This document shows, piece after piece, positions 26,157-34,528 of a DNA stretch of 64,000 nucleotides (position 1 is the stretch's first letter; every line of letters starts with the position of its first letter). Made by a program: the position numbers and the translations under genes. Origin of the DNA: Paractinoplanes ferrugineus. GTDB lineage: Bacteria; Actinomycetota; Actinomycetes; Mycobacteriales; Micromonosporaceae. A model generated the notes under the pieces. The model searched no databases, was not told the origin of the DNA, and saw nothing but the letters and a program-made list of their open reading frames with translations. Location: positions 1-64,000 of the forward strand of contig NZ_BOMM01000022.1 of assembly GCF_016862195.1 (NCBI RefSeq), in the 5' to 3' direction.

Positions 26157-26799
26157 ACTCCGCGGCCACCTCCTGGCCGGACAGCGCGGCGATGGCCGCC
26201 ATGATCTCGTCGGTGGCCCGGCGGCGGGCCGGGCCCTGCTTGCCGTCCGGCGGGGGAGTGAACCGCAGCGGCGCGCCGAAGTGCACGATCACCTTGCCCG
26301 GCCGGGGGAGGCGGGCCCCGACCGGCTGGATGCGCTCGGTGCCGATGAGCGCCACCGGCACCACCGGCGCCCCCGAGGCGATGGCCAGCCAGGCGACCCC
26401 GGTGCGGCCGCGGTAGAGCCGCCCGTCGCGCGAGCGGCTGCCCTCCGGGTGAATGCCGAACGCGCCGCCGTCCTTGAGATGTCTCAGCGCCACCTCGAGC
26501 GATTCCTGGGCGGCCCGGAAATCGCCGCGGGCCACCGGAATGGCGTCGATCCCGGTCAGGAAATTGCGGGTCAGCCACTGCTTGGCCCCGCCGGGCTCGA
26601 AATACTCCTGCTTGGCGATGAACGACACCCGCCGGGGCGCGGTCAGCGGAATCAAAAAACTGTCCACGAAGGACAAGTGGTTGGCGGCGAGAATGACCGG
26701 GCCGGTGCGCGGCACATGGTGTGCTCCGTGCACCTCCGGACGGAAGGCCAGCCGGCTGACCGGGCGCATAACGGATCGCAGAGTCTCGGCGAGCATCAT
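26134..26799 (-). CDS. plsC: 1-acyl-sn-glycerol-3-phosphate acyltransferase family protein
   Basis: 221-residue membrane-associated acyltransferase. The catalytic NHLSFVD (HX4D) motif lies at about residues 40-46, and PEGSRS, which binds the phosphate of the acceptor, at about 117-122. It probably acylates lysophosphatidate or a related lipid acceptor. The start ATG overlaps the TGA of the upstream TetR gene (ATGA), so the regulator and enzyme form an operon controlled from the twin palindromes at 27365-27401. This suggests the TetR senses an acyl-lipid or fatty acid, by inference. Confidence 0.88.
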   Translation of the reverse strand: MMLAETLRSVMRPVSRLAFRPEVHGAHHVPRTGPVILAANHLSFVDSFLIPLTAPRRVSFIAKQEYFEPGGAKQWLTRNFLTGIDAIPVARGDFRAAQESLEVALRHLKDGGAFGIHPEGSRSRDGRLYRGRTGVAWLAIASGAPVVPVALIGTERIQPVGARLPRPGKVIVHFGAPLRFTPPPDGKQGPARRRATDEIMAAIAALSGQEVAAEFNQLSAG

Positions 26800-27365
26800 G
26801 CGGTGACCTTTCCGAGATGGGTTTCGACGGCGGCGACGAGAAGCGGTTCCGGATCGTCGAGCCCGGTCACCACCTGCAGCGTTCCCCAATGCCAGAGCTG
26901 CGCGATGCCGTGCAGGGCGGCCCAGAGGGCGCCCGCTCGGGCGGTGGGTCGCGCCTGGCCGGCCCGCTTCAGTATTTCCACGAGTACGCCGAACAGGGGT
27001 GTACTTTCCTCGCGGAGCCCGATGTTGTTACCGGTGAGCAGATCATGCCGGAACATCAGCGCGAACATTCCCGGTTCGTGCCGGGCGAACTCGACATAGC
27101 GCCGGCCCAGCGCGAGGAGCGCTTCCCGGGGCTCGGCGGCGTGGTCCCCGATGGTCGCTTCGACGAGCTCGCCGAGCGCCCGATAACCCTCTCGCGCGAT
27201 GGCCGCGAGGAGCGCCTGACGAGTCGGGAAATAGCGGCGGGGAGCGCCGTGCGAAACGCCGGCCCGGCGGGCGATCTCGCGCAGTGACAGGGCGTCCGTG
27301 CCGGCTTCGGCGAGCAGTTCGACGCCGGCCGCCACGAGCCGCCGTTCGAGCTCTCCGGAAGGCAT
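26796..27365 (-). CDS. TetR-family regulator (WHG-type C-terminal domain)
   Basis: 189 residues. The N-terminal helix-turn-helix (about 10-55) reads LSLREIARRAGVSHGAPRRYFPTRQALLAAIA. The C-terminal part (HEPGMFALMFRHDL, ALWAALHGIAQLWHWG) matches the TetR_C_33/WHG ligand domain. Its start codon touches the first of two identical palindromes, so autoregulation is likely. It is cotranscribed with the overlapping plsC-like gene and is probably its repressor. Confidence 0.9.
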   Translation of the reverse strand: MPSGELERRLVAAGVELLAEAGTDALSLREIARRAGVSHGAPRRYFPTRQALLAAIAREGYRALGELVEATIGDHAAEPREALLALGRRYVEFARHEPGMFALMFRHDLLTGNNIGLREESTPLFGVLVEILKRAGQARPTARAGALWAALHGIAQLWHWGTLQVVTGLDDPEPLLVAAVETHLGKVTA

Positions 27366-27401
27366 AGACAGTGTCTACCAGAGGGGAGTAGACACTGTCT
27401 A
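27365..27401. promoter_or_regulatory. Twin TetR operators
   Basis: Two 13-bp palindromes, TAGACAGTGTCTA (27365-27377) and TAGACACTGTCTA (27389-27401), differ only in the central base and lie 24 bp apart centre to centre. They cover the start codon and 5' region of the TetR gene and no other promoter, so they are the predicted autoregulatory sites of the TetR-plsC operon. Confidence 0.8.
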
Positions 27402-27403
27402 CT

Positions 27404-27452
27404 CACCAGACACCCGGCCCGGCCGTCTCGCGACGACCGGGCCGGGCTGGTG
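27404..27452. terminator. Strong hairpin terminator downstream of the beta-helix gene
   Basis: CACCAG plus CCCGGCCCGG (27404-27422, 3-base bulge) pairs with CCGGGCCGGG plus CTGGTG (27437-27452). The stem begins 11 bases after the stop of the minus-strand beta-helix gene and separates it from the TetR operators. Confidence 0.75.
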
Positions 27453-27462
27453 GGAGGATGGC

Positions 27463-29646
27463 TTACGGACCGCTGACGATGCTCGTCACCTGGTGGCCGC
27501 TGTTGACCGCCGCGCCGGTGTTGTTGATGACGTGGCTGATCGTGCCGTTGCCGCCGAGCGAGACGGTCACCATGTCGTGGAACTTGACGCCGGAGGTGGC
27601 CGGAACCTCGAAGGCCCGGGCGTTGACGATCGACGGATTGACGTTGAAGAAGGCGTAGCTGCCCAACCCCCACGCCTCATGACTCGTCACCGAATCGGCC
27701 ACCTTGTAAGCGGCCCAGCCCTGGGTGGAACCGTTCATGTAGGCGGCCTGGTTCGGCGGGTCGTACGGCATCTCGTTCTGGTAGAAGTAGGTGCGCCCGC
27801 CGTTGCCGTTCCAGATCGTCTGGTATTGCTGGTAATGCTCGACGAACAGGCCGTAGAACGTGACGTTCTGACCGTTCACGACAAGGCCGGTCCTGGCCGG
27901 GTTGTAGGTCCAGCCGACCGTGTCGGTGCCGACGCCGTGGTCGGCCCGCCAGATCCAGGCGTGGTCGCCGATCACGTTGCTGCTGTTCACCTCGACGCTC
28001 GTGGTCGCCTTGCCGGCGACCGCGCCACCGATCCGCACGAACACGTCGGACAGCACCGTCGGGTTGGCGGCGTGCGACGCGGTCGAGCCGGCCGGGCCGA
28101 CCTGGAGCAGGATGTTCGAGTTGGTGGTGCCGGCGTCGAGGAGCACGCCGGCGAGCCGCACCCCGTCGACGTCGGCGACGTGGATGGCGTCGACGCCGCC
28201 GTCGGGCTGGAAGGTGGCGAGGCCCAGTCCGAGGATGACGGTGCCGGCCCGGGTCACGTTCAGTGTCTGGTTGAGGTGGTAGACACCCGGGGTGACGAGC
28301 AGGTTCTTACCGGCCGCGAGGGCCGCGTTGATCGTGGACGCGGTGTCCCCGGACTTGACGACGTAGAACGTGCTGATCGGCAGCGATGTCCCGGCCGGGT
28401 TGCCGGCCGCCCAGGTGGTGCCGCTCGCGTTGGTGCGTACGGCGGGCACGAACACCTGGTAGGCGCCGGCACCGTCGACGTACAGGTAGGGCTTCTCGGC
28501 GACGACCGGCGACGAGCCGATGGTGGTGTACGGCGGGGACGGGAAGCTCTGGGCCGGCGCGCCCGGGCTGCCGACGAACACCTGGTTCCAGTTGGCGCCG
28601 TTCCAACTGCCCATCTGCGAGTTCCGGGTGAGGAACTGCTGCTGCGAGCCGGACTGGATCTGCCCGTCGATCTTCGAGTCGGCGATGAAGCCGCCGGACG
28701 ACCAGCCGCCGTCGGACAGGGCCAGGTTGCCGCGCACGTGCATGCGACGGTACGGAGCGGCCTGGGACACCGCCCAGCGATCCAGGCCGTCGGCGGGGGT
28801 CACCGACAGGCCCTCGGCCGAGCGCCAGAAGTTCTGCGTGGCGTTCTGCGAGCCGTCCGGCCACCAGTCCGCCTCGACGTGCACGTGACCGTTGATGTTC
28901 ACCTGGTCGGGGGACAGGCCGAGGCCGGCGACCTGGGTGAAGAAGCCGACGTTGGCGTCGACGTTGTAGCTGCCCGGCTTGAACAGCAGGGCGTAGCGCG
29001 CGTTGCCGAACTGGTTGCTGACCTGCGCGTTGAAGACGCTGTTCAGCTTGTTCTGGATGCTCGACGCCGACATCGAGGGGTCGAAGACGGTGACGTTGGG
29101 GCCGAGGTCCGGGTTGTTGGGGTTGCTCGGCACCGTGGTCGGCGGCGTCGTGGGCGGCGTCGAGCCGCCGGAGAACGTCCACTTCTGATTCGCCGTGCCG
29201 GAGCAGTCCCAGAGCTGCAGCTTGGCGCCGTCGGCTAGGTTGTTGTCCTTGATGTCGAGGCACTTGCCGGACGCGGTGTTGACCAGGTCCTTGGCGGCGG
29301 TCAGCGTCCATTTCTGGGTGGCCACGGTGTCGTAGCAGTCCCACAGGTGAATGACCGCGCCGTTGGCCGTCGAGTTGTTGGCGACGTCCAGGCACTTTCC
29401 GCGCCCCTGCACGGAACCGTTGTCGGCGAGCGTCCACGTCTGGTTCTGGTTGCCGCTGGTGCACGACCACATCTGCGGCTGGTTCCCGTTGGTCGTCGAC
29501 CCGTCGGTGACGTCGAGACACTTGCTGTTGGCCGCCGAGACCAGGGTGCCCGACGAAGCGGCGAAGGCATTGGTTATGCCGATGATTCCGAGCGCGCCGA
29601 CCGCCACGGCAACGACCGCGCCGGCCATCAGTTTGCGAGATTTCAC
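27463..29646 (-). CDS. Secreted ricin-lectin plus parallel beta-helix protein (GH55-like; often mislabelled adenylyl cyclase)
   Basis: 727-residue exported protein. Signal peptide (about 1-28, cut near NAFA). A ricin-type beta-trefoil (about 30-160) has three repeats ending in QTW, QKW and QKW, and should bind sugars. A TP-rich linker follows, then a domain of about 540 residues with pectate-lyase/GH55-like beta-helix features (PGSYNVDANVGFFTQVAGLG, NNVIGDHAWIWRADHG-type block). Close Streptomyces relatives are annotated adenylyl cyclase, but no cyclase motif is visible. GTG start with GAGGAG. It follows the alginate lyase gene by 11 bases in one operon. Likely acts on a beta-glucan or uronan. 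Confidence 0.8.
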   Translation of the reverse strand: MKSRKLMAGAVVAVAVGALGIIGITNAFAASSGTLVSAANSKCLDVTDGSTTNGNQPQMWSCTSGNQNQTWTLADNGSVQGRGKCLDVANNSTANGAVIHLWDCYDTVATQKWTLTAAKDLVNTASGKCLDIKDNNLADGAKLQLWDCSGTANQKWTFSGGSTPPTTPPTTVPSNPNNPDLGPNVTVFDPSMSASSIQNKLNSVFNAQVSNQFGNARYALLFKPGSYNVDANVGFFTQVAGLGLSPDQVNINGHVHVEADWWPDGSQNATQNFWRSAEGLSVTPADGLDRWAVSQAAPYRRMHVRGNLALSDGGWSSGGFIADSKIDGQIQSGSQQQFLTRNSQMGSWNGANWNQVFVGSPGAPAQSFPSPPYTTIGSSPVVAEKPYLYVDGAGAYQVFVPAVRTNASGTTWAAGNPAGTSLPISTFYVVKSGDTASTINAALAAGKNLLVTPGVYHLNQTLNVTRAGTVILGLGLATFQPDGGVDAIHVADVDGVRLAGVLLDAGTTNSNILLQVGPAGSTASHAANPTVLSDVFVRIGGAVAGKATTSVEVNSSNVIGDHAWIWRADHGVGTDTVGWTYNPARTGLVVNGQNVTFYGLFVEHYQQYQTIWNGNGGRTYFYQNEMPYDPPNQAAYMNGSTQGWAAYKVADSVTSHEAWGLGSYAFFNVNPSIVNARAFEVPATSGVKFHDMVTVSLGGNGTISHVINNTGAAVNSGHQVTSIVSGP

Positions 29647-29657
29647 GATCGTGCTCC

Positions 29658-30833
29658 TCAGGCCGGATTGTTGGCGTGGGTAAGGGTTTCCCAGGCGACG
29701 AAGAGGTTGTTCGACCCCTGGGGGCGGCGCGACTCGGTGAACTGCTGCGAGTTCGTCATCGCGATGCCGAGACGGTTGTGCAGCGCGTTGAAGGCGACCT
29801 CGGAAACCGGACCGAGGCCCTTGGTCACCTTGCCGCCGCAGAGGGTGGCCGGTACGGCCGTACCGTTCTCGAGCTTCGTGTGCAGACCGAAGGCCTGCCG
29901 CATCCGGTCCTGCAGCGACGGCCAGAGGTCTTCGCCCTGGATGCGGGTCGTCTCCGCGACGTGGCTGATCGCCGAGAGGCCGTAGCCGGTGTGCACGAAG
30001 TCGCGGCAGGTCTCCTGGGTGAGCCCGTCGACGAAGGTGCTCTGCCCCTGCCAGAAGTTGATCAGCTCGGCGGTCGTGTCGATGCTGCCGGCCGGCGGAT
30101 ATTTCGGCTGCGAGCCGTCCGCGGAGAGGTAGATGTAGGAGGCGGCCCGCGCCTTGAACCGGGTGACGGCCCGGTCGTAGCTCGCCCGGTCGTCGAGGAA
30201 CACCGAGATCCCGACGGCGGCCTCCATCATCGACAGCTCCCAGTTGCCGTTGCTGGAGCTGCCCACGATCACCGTCGGGAGATAGACGGTGCGCAGCATG
30301 GTGGCGAACCGGGCCGCGTTCGGCCAGCTGGACCAGGTGTACTTGATGATCTCGGCGGCGCGCGGCCAGACCGATCCGGCCCAGCCGGTCTGCAGCGGAC
30401 CGTTGCTGTTGGTGTGCGCCTTGATGGTGGCCGACCACGCGTCCATCAGCGCGATCGACTTCTGCGCGTAGGCCGCGTTGCCGGTGAGATACCAGGCCAG
30501 CGCGTCGGTGTAGGCCGCGATCGCGTCCTCGCGTTCCTCCGTGCAGCCGTTGTTCGGGTTGGAGTAGGAGCCGCACTCGACGGTCGCTCGCGGCTTGGGG
30601 GTGCGCGAGAGCGACGCGTACGAGCTGGCCATCATCTGGTGGTAGGCGGCCGTCCAGGGGGCCGCCCGAGCCGCGACCCGGCTCTTCACGAAGTCGAGCT
30701 GAGCGCGGCTGACAAGCACGCCGGGATGACTGAAACTGATCGGCGCGGCGTCGGCCGTCGCGAGGCGGACGCCGAAGGCGCCACCGACCGCGACCAAAGC
30801 CGTGAAAGCCGCTGAAAGTGCGCGTTTGCGCAT
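29658..30833 (-). CDS. Secreted alginate lyase family protein
   Basis: 391 residues with a signal peptide (about 1-31). The (alpha/alpha)-toroid alginate-lyase/heparinase-type domain covers the rest: NNGCTEEREDAIAAYTDALAWYLTGN, QTGWAGSVWPRAAEIIKYT, NGNWELSMMEAAVGISVFLDD and HTGYGLSAISHVAETTRIQGEDLW, where the Asn, His and Tyr residues match the lyase active-site style. Substrate is a uronate-containing polysaccharide but is not certain. GGGAG precedes the ATG at 30833 by 7 bases. First gene of an operon with the beta-helix protein, behind a LacI-type palindrome. Confidence 0.85.
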   Translation of the reverse strand: MRKRALSAAFTALVAVGGAFGVRLATADAAPISFSHPGVLVSRAQLDFVKSRVAARAAPWTAAYHQMMASSYASLSRTPKPRATVECGSYSNPNNGCTEEREDAIAAYTDALAWYLTGNAAYAQKSIALMDAWSATIKAHTNSNGPLQTGWAGSVWPRAAEIIKYTWSSWPNAARFATMLRTVYLPTVIVGSSSNGNWELSMMEAAVGISVFLDDRASYDRAVTRFKARAASYIYLSADGSQPKYPPAGSIDTTAELINFWQGQSTFVDGLTQETCRDFVHTGYGLSAISHVAETTRIQGEDLWPSLQDRMRQAFGLHTKLENGTAVPATLCGGKVTKGLGPVSEVAFNALHNRLGIAMTNSQQFTESRRPQGSNNLFVAWETLTHANNPA

Positions 30834-30932
30834 GGGGATGCTCCCGGGTGGGGGATCGGGAAACCGGAAAGTGGGTTTACAGTTCCCCGACGTCGAGTGC
30901 CCGGTCAACCCCACATTGACCGACTTAAAACT

Positions 30933-30965
30933 CTCTTAAGAGTTCCGGAACAAGAGAGCGCTCTC
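30933..30965. promoter_or_regulatory. Stacked palindromes incl. LacI-type operator GAGAGCGCTCTC
   Basis: About 100-130 bases upstream of the alginate lyase start lie CTCTTAAGAG (30933-30942), TTCCGGAA (30943-30950) and GAGAGCGCTCTC (30954-30965). The last resembles the CelR/CebR-type LacI-family operators (core GAGCGCTC) that control polysaccharide-degrading genes in actinomycetes. No LacI gene is in the window, so the regulator would act from elsewhere. Confidence 0.6.
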
Positions 30966-31004
30966 GCACCCGAAACCGGTTCCGGTGGCCCCCAAAACCC
31001 TCAT

Positions 31005-31967
31005 TCAGGACGAGCGGCTCGGCTCCCGCGGGGTCAGCACCACTCGCTCGCCCGGAACGTCCGGCTCGGCCCACGCCGACTCCACGTCGGCCAGTGGCAC
31101 GACGCGCGGCGTCGCGCTGATGCGGTCCGCGTCGATCTCCTCGACCAGGGCGGGGAGCTCGGCCAGGTAGGCGCGGGGGGACACGGCGCCCTGGCCGTTT
31201 CCCTGGATGCGGAAGTTCGCCGAGCGCAGCGCCACGGAGGGCAGCTCGATGGTGGGGCCGGCGATCGAGCCGAGCTGGATCCAGTCGAGCTGCCGGCTCC
31301 GGTCCGACCGGGCCGTGAGCAGCGCCATCATGGCCTCGGCGGCGGGCTTGCCCCAGAGGTAGTCGAGCACGAGGTCGACCTCGGCGGCGGCGTCGGCGAG
31401 CGCGTCGGGGCCGTCGCCCAGCGCGACGGTCTGGTCGGCGTCCAGGGTCTTCAGTCGAGCGACGTCGCGGCCGGCCCCGACCACGCGGCCGGCCCCGAGG
31501 CGCTTGGCCACCTGCAGGGCCATCGCCCCGGCGTTTCCGGTGGCGCCGAGCACCAGCACGCTCTGACCGGGCTGGATCGGCACCCGGCGACGCAGCGCGA
31601 CCCACGACGACATGGCCGGGTTCATGGCCGCGGCCACCCGGGCCACGTCGACGTGATCGGGCAGCTCCACCATGCGGCGCCGGTCGACCGCGGCCTTCTC
31701 CGCCATGGTCCCGATGACGTCGTCGTCGGCCACGAAGTAGACCAGCTTGCCGTCGGGGCGGCGGCCGACGCCGTCGATGCCCGGGATCATCGGCAGCGTG
31801 CCGCTGCTCGTGTAGTGCTTGCCGGTCGCGCCGGTGCGGACCCGCGGGTGCAGGCCGACCGCGAGCACGTCGACCAGCGTCTGGCCGTCGTCCGGCTCGG
31901 GCACGTCGAACGGCAGGTGGTGCGGCGGCTCGTCGAACGAGGTGACGACGGCGGCGTTCATCTTCAT
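31005..31967 (-). CDS. Zinc-less quinone-oxidoreductase-type MDR oxidoreductase
   Basis: 320 residues of the medium-chain dehydrogenase/reductase superfamily. The NADPH-binding loop VLGATGNAGAMALQVAKRLGA lies at about residues 142-162; the zinc-ligand motif of alcohol dehydrogenases (GHE) is absent, as in quinone oxidoreductases. It should reduce a quinone, enone or similar electrophile with NADPH. It is divergent from a MarR gene across a region with nested inverted repeats, so it is the probable target of that regulator and of redox or phenolic signals. Confidence 0.85.
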   Translation of the reverse strand: MKMNAAVVTSFDEPPHHLPFDVPEPDDGQTLVDVLAVGLHPRVRTGATGKHYTSSGTLPMIPGIDGVGRRPDGKLVYFVADDDVIGTMAEKAAVDRRRMVELPDHVDVARVAAAMNPAMSSWVALRRRVPIQPGQSVLVLGATGNAGAMALQVAKRLGAGRVVGAGRDVARLKTLDADQTVALGDGPDALADAAAEVDLVLDYLWGKPAAEAMMALLTARSDRSRQLDWIQLGSIAGPTIELPSVALRSANFRIQGNGQGAVSPRAYLAELPALVEEIDADRISATPRVVPLADVESAWAEPDVPGERVVLTPREPSRSS

Positions 31968-31996
31968 GGTGGCTCCTGCGAGGTGCTGGCTTCCGG

Positions 31997-32041
31997 TTTA
32001 GTACGTGACACAAACTAAGATAGTTGGTGGCACGTACTAAA
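31997..32041. promoter_or_regulatory. MarR operator region (nested inverted repeats)
   Basis: TTTAGTACGTG (31997-32007) and its exact complement CACGTACTAAA (32031-32041) flank an inner palindrome AACTA-AGA-TAGTT (32013-32025). The cluster is central to the 91-base gap between the divergent oxidoreductase and MarR genes, matching dual control of both promoters by the MarR protein. Confidence 0.75.
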
Positions 32042-32058
32042 TCAAGTAGGCTCCGCCC

Positions 32059-32505
32059 ATGGCACAGATCAGCACCGTCGACGGCCTCGCCCAGCTCTCC
32101 TTCCTGATCCAGGGCACCCTCGAGCGCCGCGCGGCCGAGCACGACGTCTCCCTGATCCAGACCCGCCTGCTCGGTGTGCTGCGCGATCGCCGGCCGACCA
32201 TGCAGGAACTGGCCCGCCTCCTCGCCCTGGACAAGTCGAGCGTCACCGGGCTGGTCGACCGGGCCGAACGGCGCGGCCTGGTCACCCGGGTCCCGTCGCC
32301 GACCGACCGCCGTTCCTCGCTTGTCGAGCTGACCGACCGGGCCCGGGAGATGGCGGCGCAGGTGGCGGCCGACTTCGAGACCGACGTGACCGCCCTGGTC
32401 GGTCTGCTCCCGCCGGCCGCCCGCGCGGAGCTGACCGCGCTGGTCGGCCGGCTCCTGATCGCCAAGGCCGAGGCCGAGGGCGTCGACCTCTTCGACACCG
32501 TCTGA
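32059..32505 (+). CDS. MarR-family regulator
   Basis: 148 residues. A winged helix-turn-helix covers about 35-100, with MQELARLLALDKSSVTGLVDRAERRGLVTRVPSPTDRRSSLVELT, including the wing. N- and C-terminal helices form the dimer. Small phenolics or oxidants are common inducers in this family. Divergent from the MDR oxidoreductase, with matching inverted repeats between the two starts. Confidence 0.92.
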   Translation: MAQISTVDGLAQLSFLIQGTLERRAAEHDVSLIQTRLLGVLRDRRPTMQELARLLALDKSSVTGLVDRAERRGLVTRVPSPTDRRSSLVELTDRAREMAAQVAADFETDVTALVGLLPPAARAELTALVGRLLIAKAEAEGVDLFDTV

Positions 32506-32533
32506 CGCGGGACACCGCCACGGCCGGGTGGGG

Positions 32534-33469
32534 TCAGCCTCGGTTCAGGGCCAGGTTCGCCACCTCGTCGGCGCAACCCCAGGACAGGGTCATGCCGGCG
32601 CCACCGTGGCCGTACGCGTGGATCAGCCGGGGGTCGGCGGGATCGATCTCCACCCTCGGGCCGCCGTCGCGGCACGGCCGCAGGCCGATCCGCTCGGCGA
32701 GGACGCGCGCCCCGGCCAGCTCCGGCACCAGCGCGGTGCAGCGCCGGACGATCGCGGCGGCCTGCGCCGGGTCGGGTTCGAGATCGCCGCGACCCGCCTC
32801 GAACGTGCCGCCCAGCACGACGTCGGCGGAGCGCGGGTGCACATAGGTGCTGCCCGCCGGGTTCTGCGGGTCCCGGACCGTCGCGGTGAGGCCCGGGTTG
32901 GTGACCAGCACGATGTGGCCGCGCGCCGGATGCACCCGGGGGTCGGCCGCCAGCTGTCGAGCGGCCAACCCGGTCGCGTTCACCACGACATCGGCCTCCA
33001 CCTGCGACAACGACGGCACGCGTCGCCGTTCGATCCGGCCGCCGGCCGCCGCCACCCGGTCCGCCAGCCAACCCAGATAGACGTCCATCTCGGCGAGCGG
33101 GGCGAGAAAGCGCAATTCTTGGGCGTATGGGTGGGAGCCGGCGCGGAGTTCGACCCCGTCGGCGCCGCCGGCCCACCAGGGGAGCGCCGGAATCGGGGTG
33201 CGCAGCAGGTTGCGGGTCGGGCGGAGCAGCAGGCCCGGGACACCGGCGTCGAGCTGGCGACGGAACTCCCGGTAGGTGTCGGCGGCCCACGCCGCGACCC
33301 GGGGATTCTCGGCGATGTGGACCGGGTACCACGCGGCCGCCGCCACCGCCGACACCGTGTCGGCCGGGGCGTCGGCCGACCGTACGGTCACGCGTGCGCC
33401 CCGCTCCAGCAGCCGCACGGCGATGGTCAAGCCGATCACTCCGCCGCCCACCACGATCACCTCGGTCAT
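32534..33469 (-). CDS. D-amino-acid oxidase (FAD)
   Basis: 311 residues. The FAD dinucleotide-binding motif VVGGGVIGLTIAVRLLERG is at residues 6-24, and the family C-terminal signature AYGHGGAGMTLSWGCADEV lies near the end. Deaminates D-amino acids to keto acids with oxygen. The N-terminal segment AAAAWYPVHIAENPRVAAW matches the DAO flavin and substrate region. The length is slightly short of eukaryotic DAAO but normal for actinobacteria. Divergent from a LysR gene with a perfect T-N11-A palindrome between the starts. Confidence 0.92.
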   Translation of the reverse strand: MTEVIVVGGGVIGLTIAVRLLERGARVTVRSADAPADTVSAVAAAAWYPVHIAENPRVAAWAADTYREFRRQLDAGVPGLLLRPTRNLLRTPIPALPWWAGGADGVELRAGSHPYAQELRFLAPLAEMDVYLGWLADRVAAAGGRIERRRVPSLSQVEADVVVNATGLAARQLAADPRVHPARGHIVLVTNPGLTATVRDPQNPAGSTYVHPRSADVVLGGTFEAGRGDLEPDPAQAAAIVRRCTALVPELAGARVLAERIGLRPCRDGGPRVEIDPADPRLIHAYGHGGAGMTLSWGCADEVANLALNRG

Positions 33470-33526
33470 GCCTCGATCCTGCGGTCAGACCGGCCGCCGC
33501 GGCCAATCGCCAGTGCCGCCCCGACG

Positions 33527-33541
33527 ATAAGCGACGCTTAT
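33527..33541. promoter_or_regulatory. LysR T-N11-A operator palindrome
   Basis: ATAAGCGACGCTTAT is a perfect 15-base palindrome about a central A and contains the LysR consensus T-N11-A. It ends 9 bases before the LysR start and 58 bases upstream of the divergent D-amino-acid oxidase start, so control of both is expected. Confidence 0.7.
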
Positions 33542-33550
33542 GATGCGAGG

Positions 33551-34492
33551 GTGGCGCGCCTCTCCGGGATCGACCTCGATCGGCTGCGGTCGTTCCATGT
33601 GCTGGCCGCCGAGCTGCACTTCACCCGGGCCGCGGCCCGCCTGCACCTCACCCAGCCGGCGCTCAGTCAGCAGATCCGGGCGCTCGAACGGCAACTCGGC
33701 GCACCCCTGCTCGAGCGGCACGCCCGAGGCTGCACCCTCACCGCGGTCGGCGCGCTGGTCGCGGCCGAGACCGCGCGACTGCTCGCCGAGGCCGACGCGG
33801 CGGCCGCCCGGATCGCCGCCGCGGCCCAGGGGCAACTGCGGCTGGCCTACACCCGGTCGGCCCGGGGCGGCCGGGTGGACGCGCTGGTGTCGGCCTTCCG
33901 GGAGGCGTACCCGGCAATCGCGGTCGTTCCGTCGACCGGGTGGACCGCACCGAACGTGGCCGGTCTGCTCGGTGGTCTGCTCGACGCGGCCTTCGTCCGG
34001 CCGCCGATCGACGAGCCGTCGCTGACCTGCGTCGTCGTCGATCGGGAGGAGCTGCTCCTCGCCGTACCGGTCGATCATCAACTCGCCGGCCGTCGCCGGA
34101 TCCCCCGCCCGGCCGTCGCCGGGCTTCCCGCCGTGATGTGGCCGCGGGAGAACGGGCCCGGGATGTTCGACCGCACGATCTCGCAGGTGTGGCCGGCCGG
34201 TGGCTTCCACCTGGTGCGGCACGAGCCCGACGACGAACAACTGCTGCGGGCCGTGTCCGAGGGTTCGCTGATCGCCCCGGTTCCCGCCGGGCGGGCCCGC
34301 GCGCTGAAGGTCCCGGGTGTCCGCCTGCGCCGTTTCACCGATCCGGTTCCCACGGTCGACGTCGCGCTCGCCTTTCCCACCGGCACCACCAACCCGGCCG
34401 TTCCCAGGTTGATCGCGCTTCTCGAACAGCAACTCAGCGGCACCCGCACGGAACGGCCCGGATCCTCAACCTTGTCGGTGCTGGACCGATGA
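33551..34492 (+). CDS. LysR-family transcriptional regulator
   Basis: 313 residues. The N-terminal winged helix (about 1-65) reads FHVLAAELHFTRAAARLHLTQPALSQQIRALERQLG; the effector domain (about 90-300) has the family type LLDAAFVRPPIDEPSL and LLRAVSEGSLIAPVP. Start is a GTG with no clear ribosome-binding site; the upstream in-frame codons belong to the operator. By divergence it is likely to control the D-amino-acid oxidase gene, but a different target cannot be excluded. Confidence 0.9.
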   Translation: MARLSGIDLDRLRSFHVLAAELHFTRAAARLHLTQPALSQQIRALERQLGAPLLERHARGCTLTAVGALVAAETARLLAEADAAAARIAAAAQGQLRLAYTRSARGGRVDALVSAFREAYPAIAVVPSTGWTAPNVAGLLGGLLDAAFVRPPIDEPSLTCVVVDREELLLAVPVDHQLAGRRRIPRPAVAGLPAVMWPRENGPGMFDRTISQVWPAGGFHLVRHEPDDEQLLRAVSEGSLIAPVPAGRARALKVPGVRLRRFTDPVPTVDVALAFPTGTTNPAVPRLIALLEQQLSGTRTERPGSSTLSVLDR

Positions 34493-34528
34493 CTTCCGGC
34501 GTAACGAATCTCTCGGGGGAGCCGCCAG

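Noticed and set aside
27463..29646. Adenylyl cyclase label for the beta-helix protein
   Set aside because: No cyclase motif; signal peptide, ricin repeats and helix-type sequence contradict a cytoplasmic cyclase.
27463..30576. Long version of the beta-helix protein starting near 30576
   Set aside because: The N-terminal 310 residues are a shadow of the alginate lyase gene. A signal peptide and ribosome-binding site mark the GTG at 29646.
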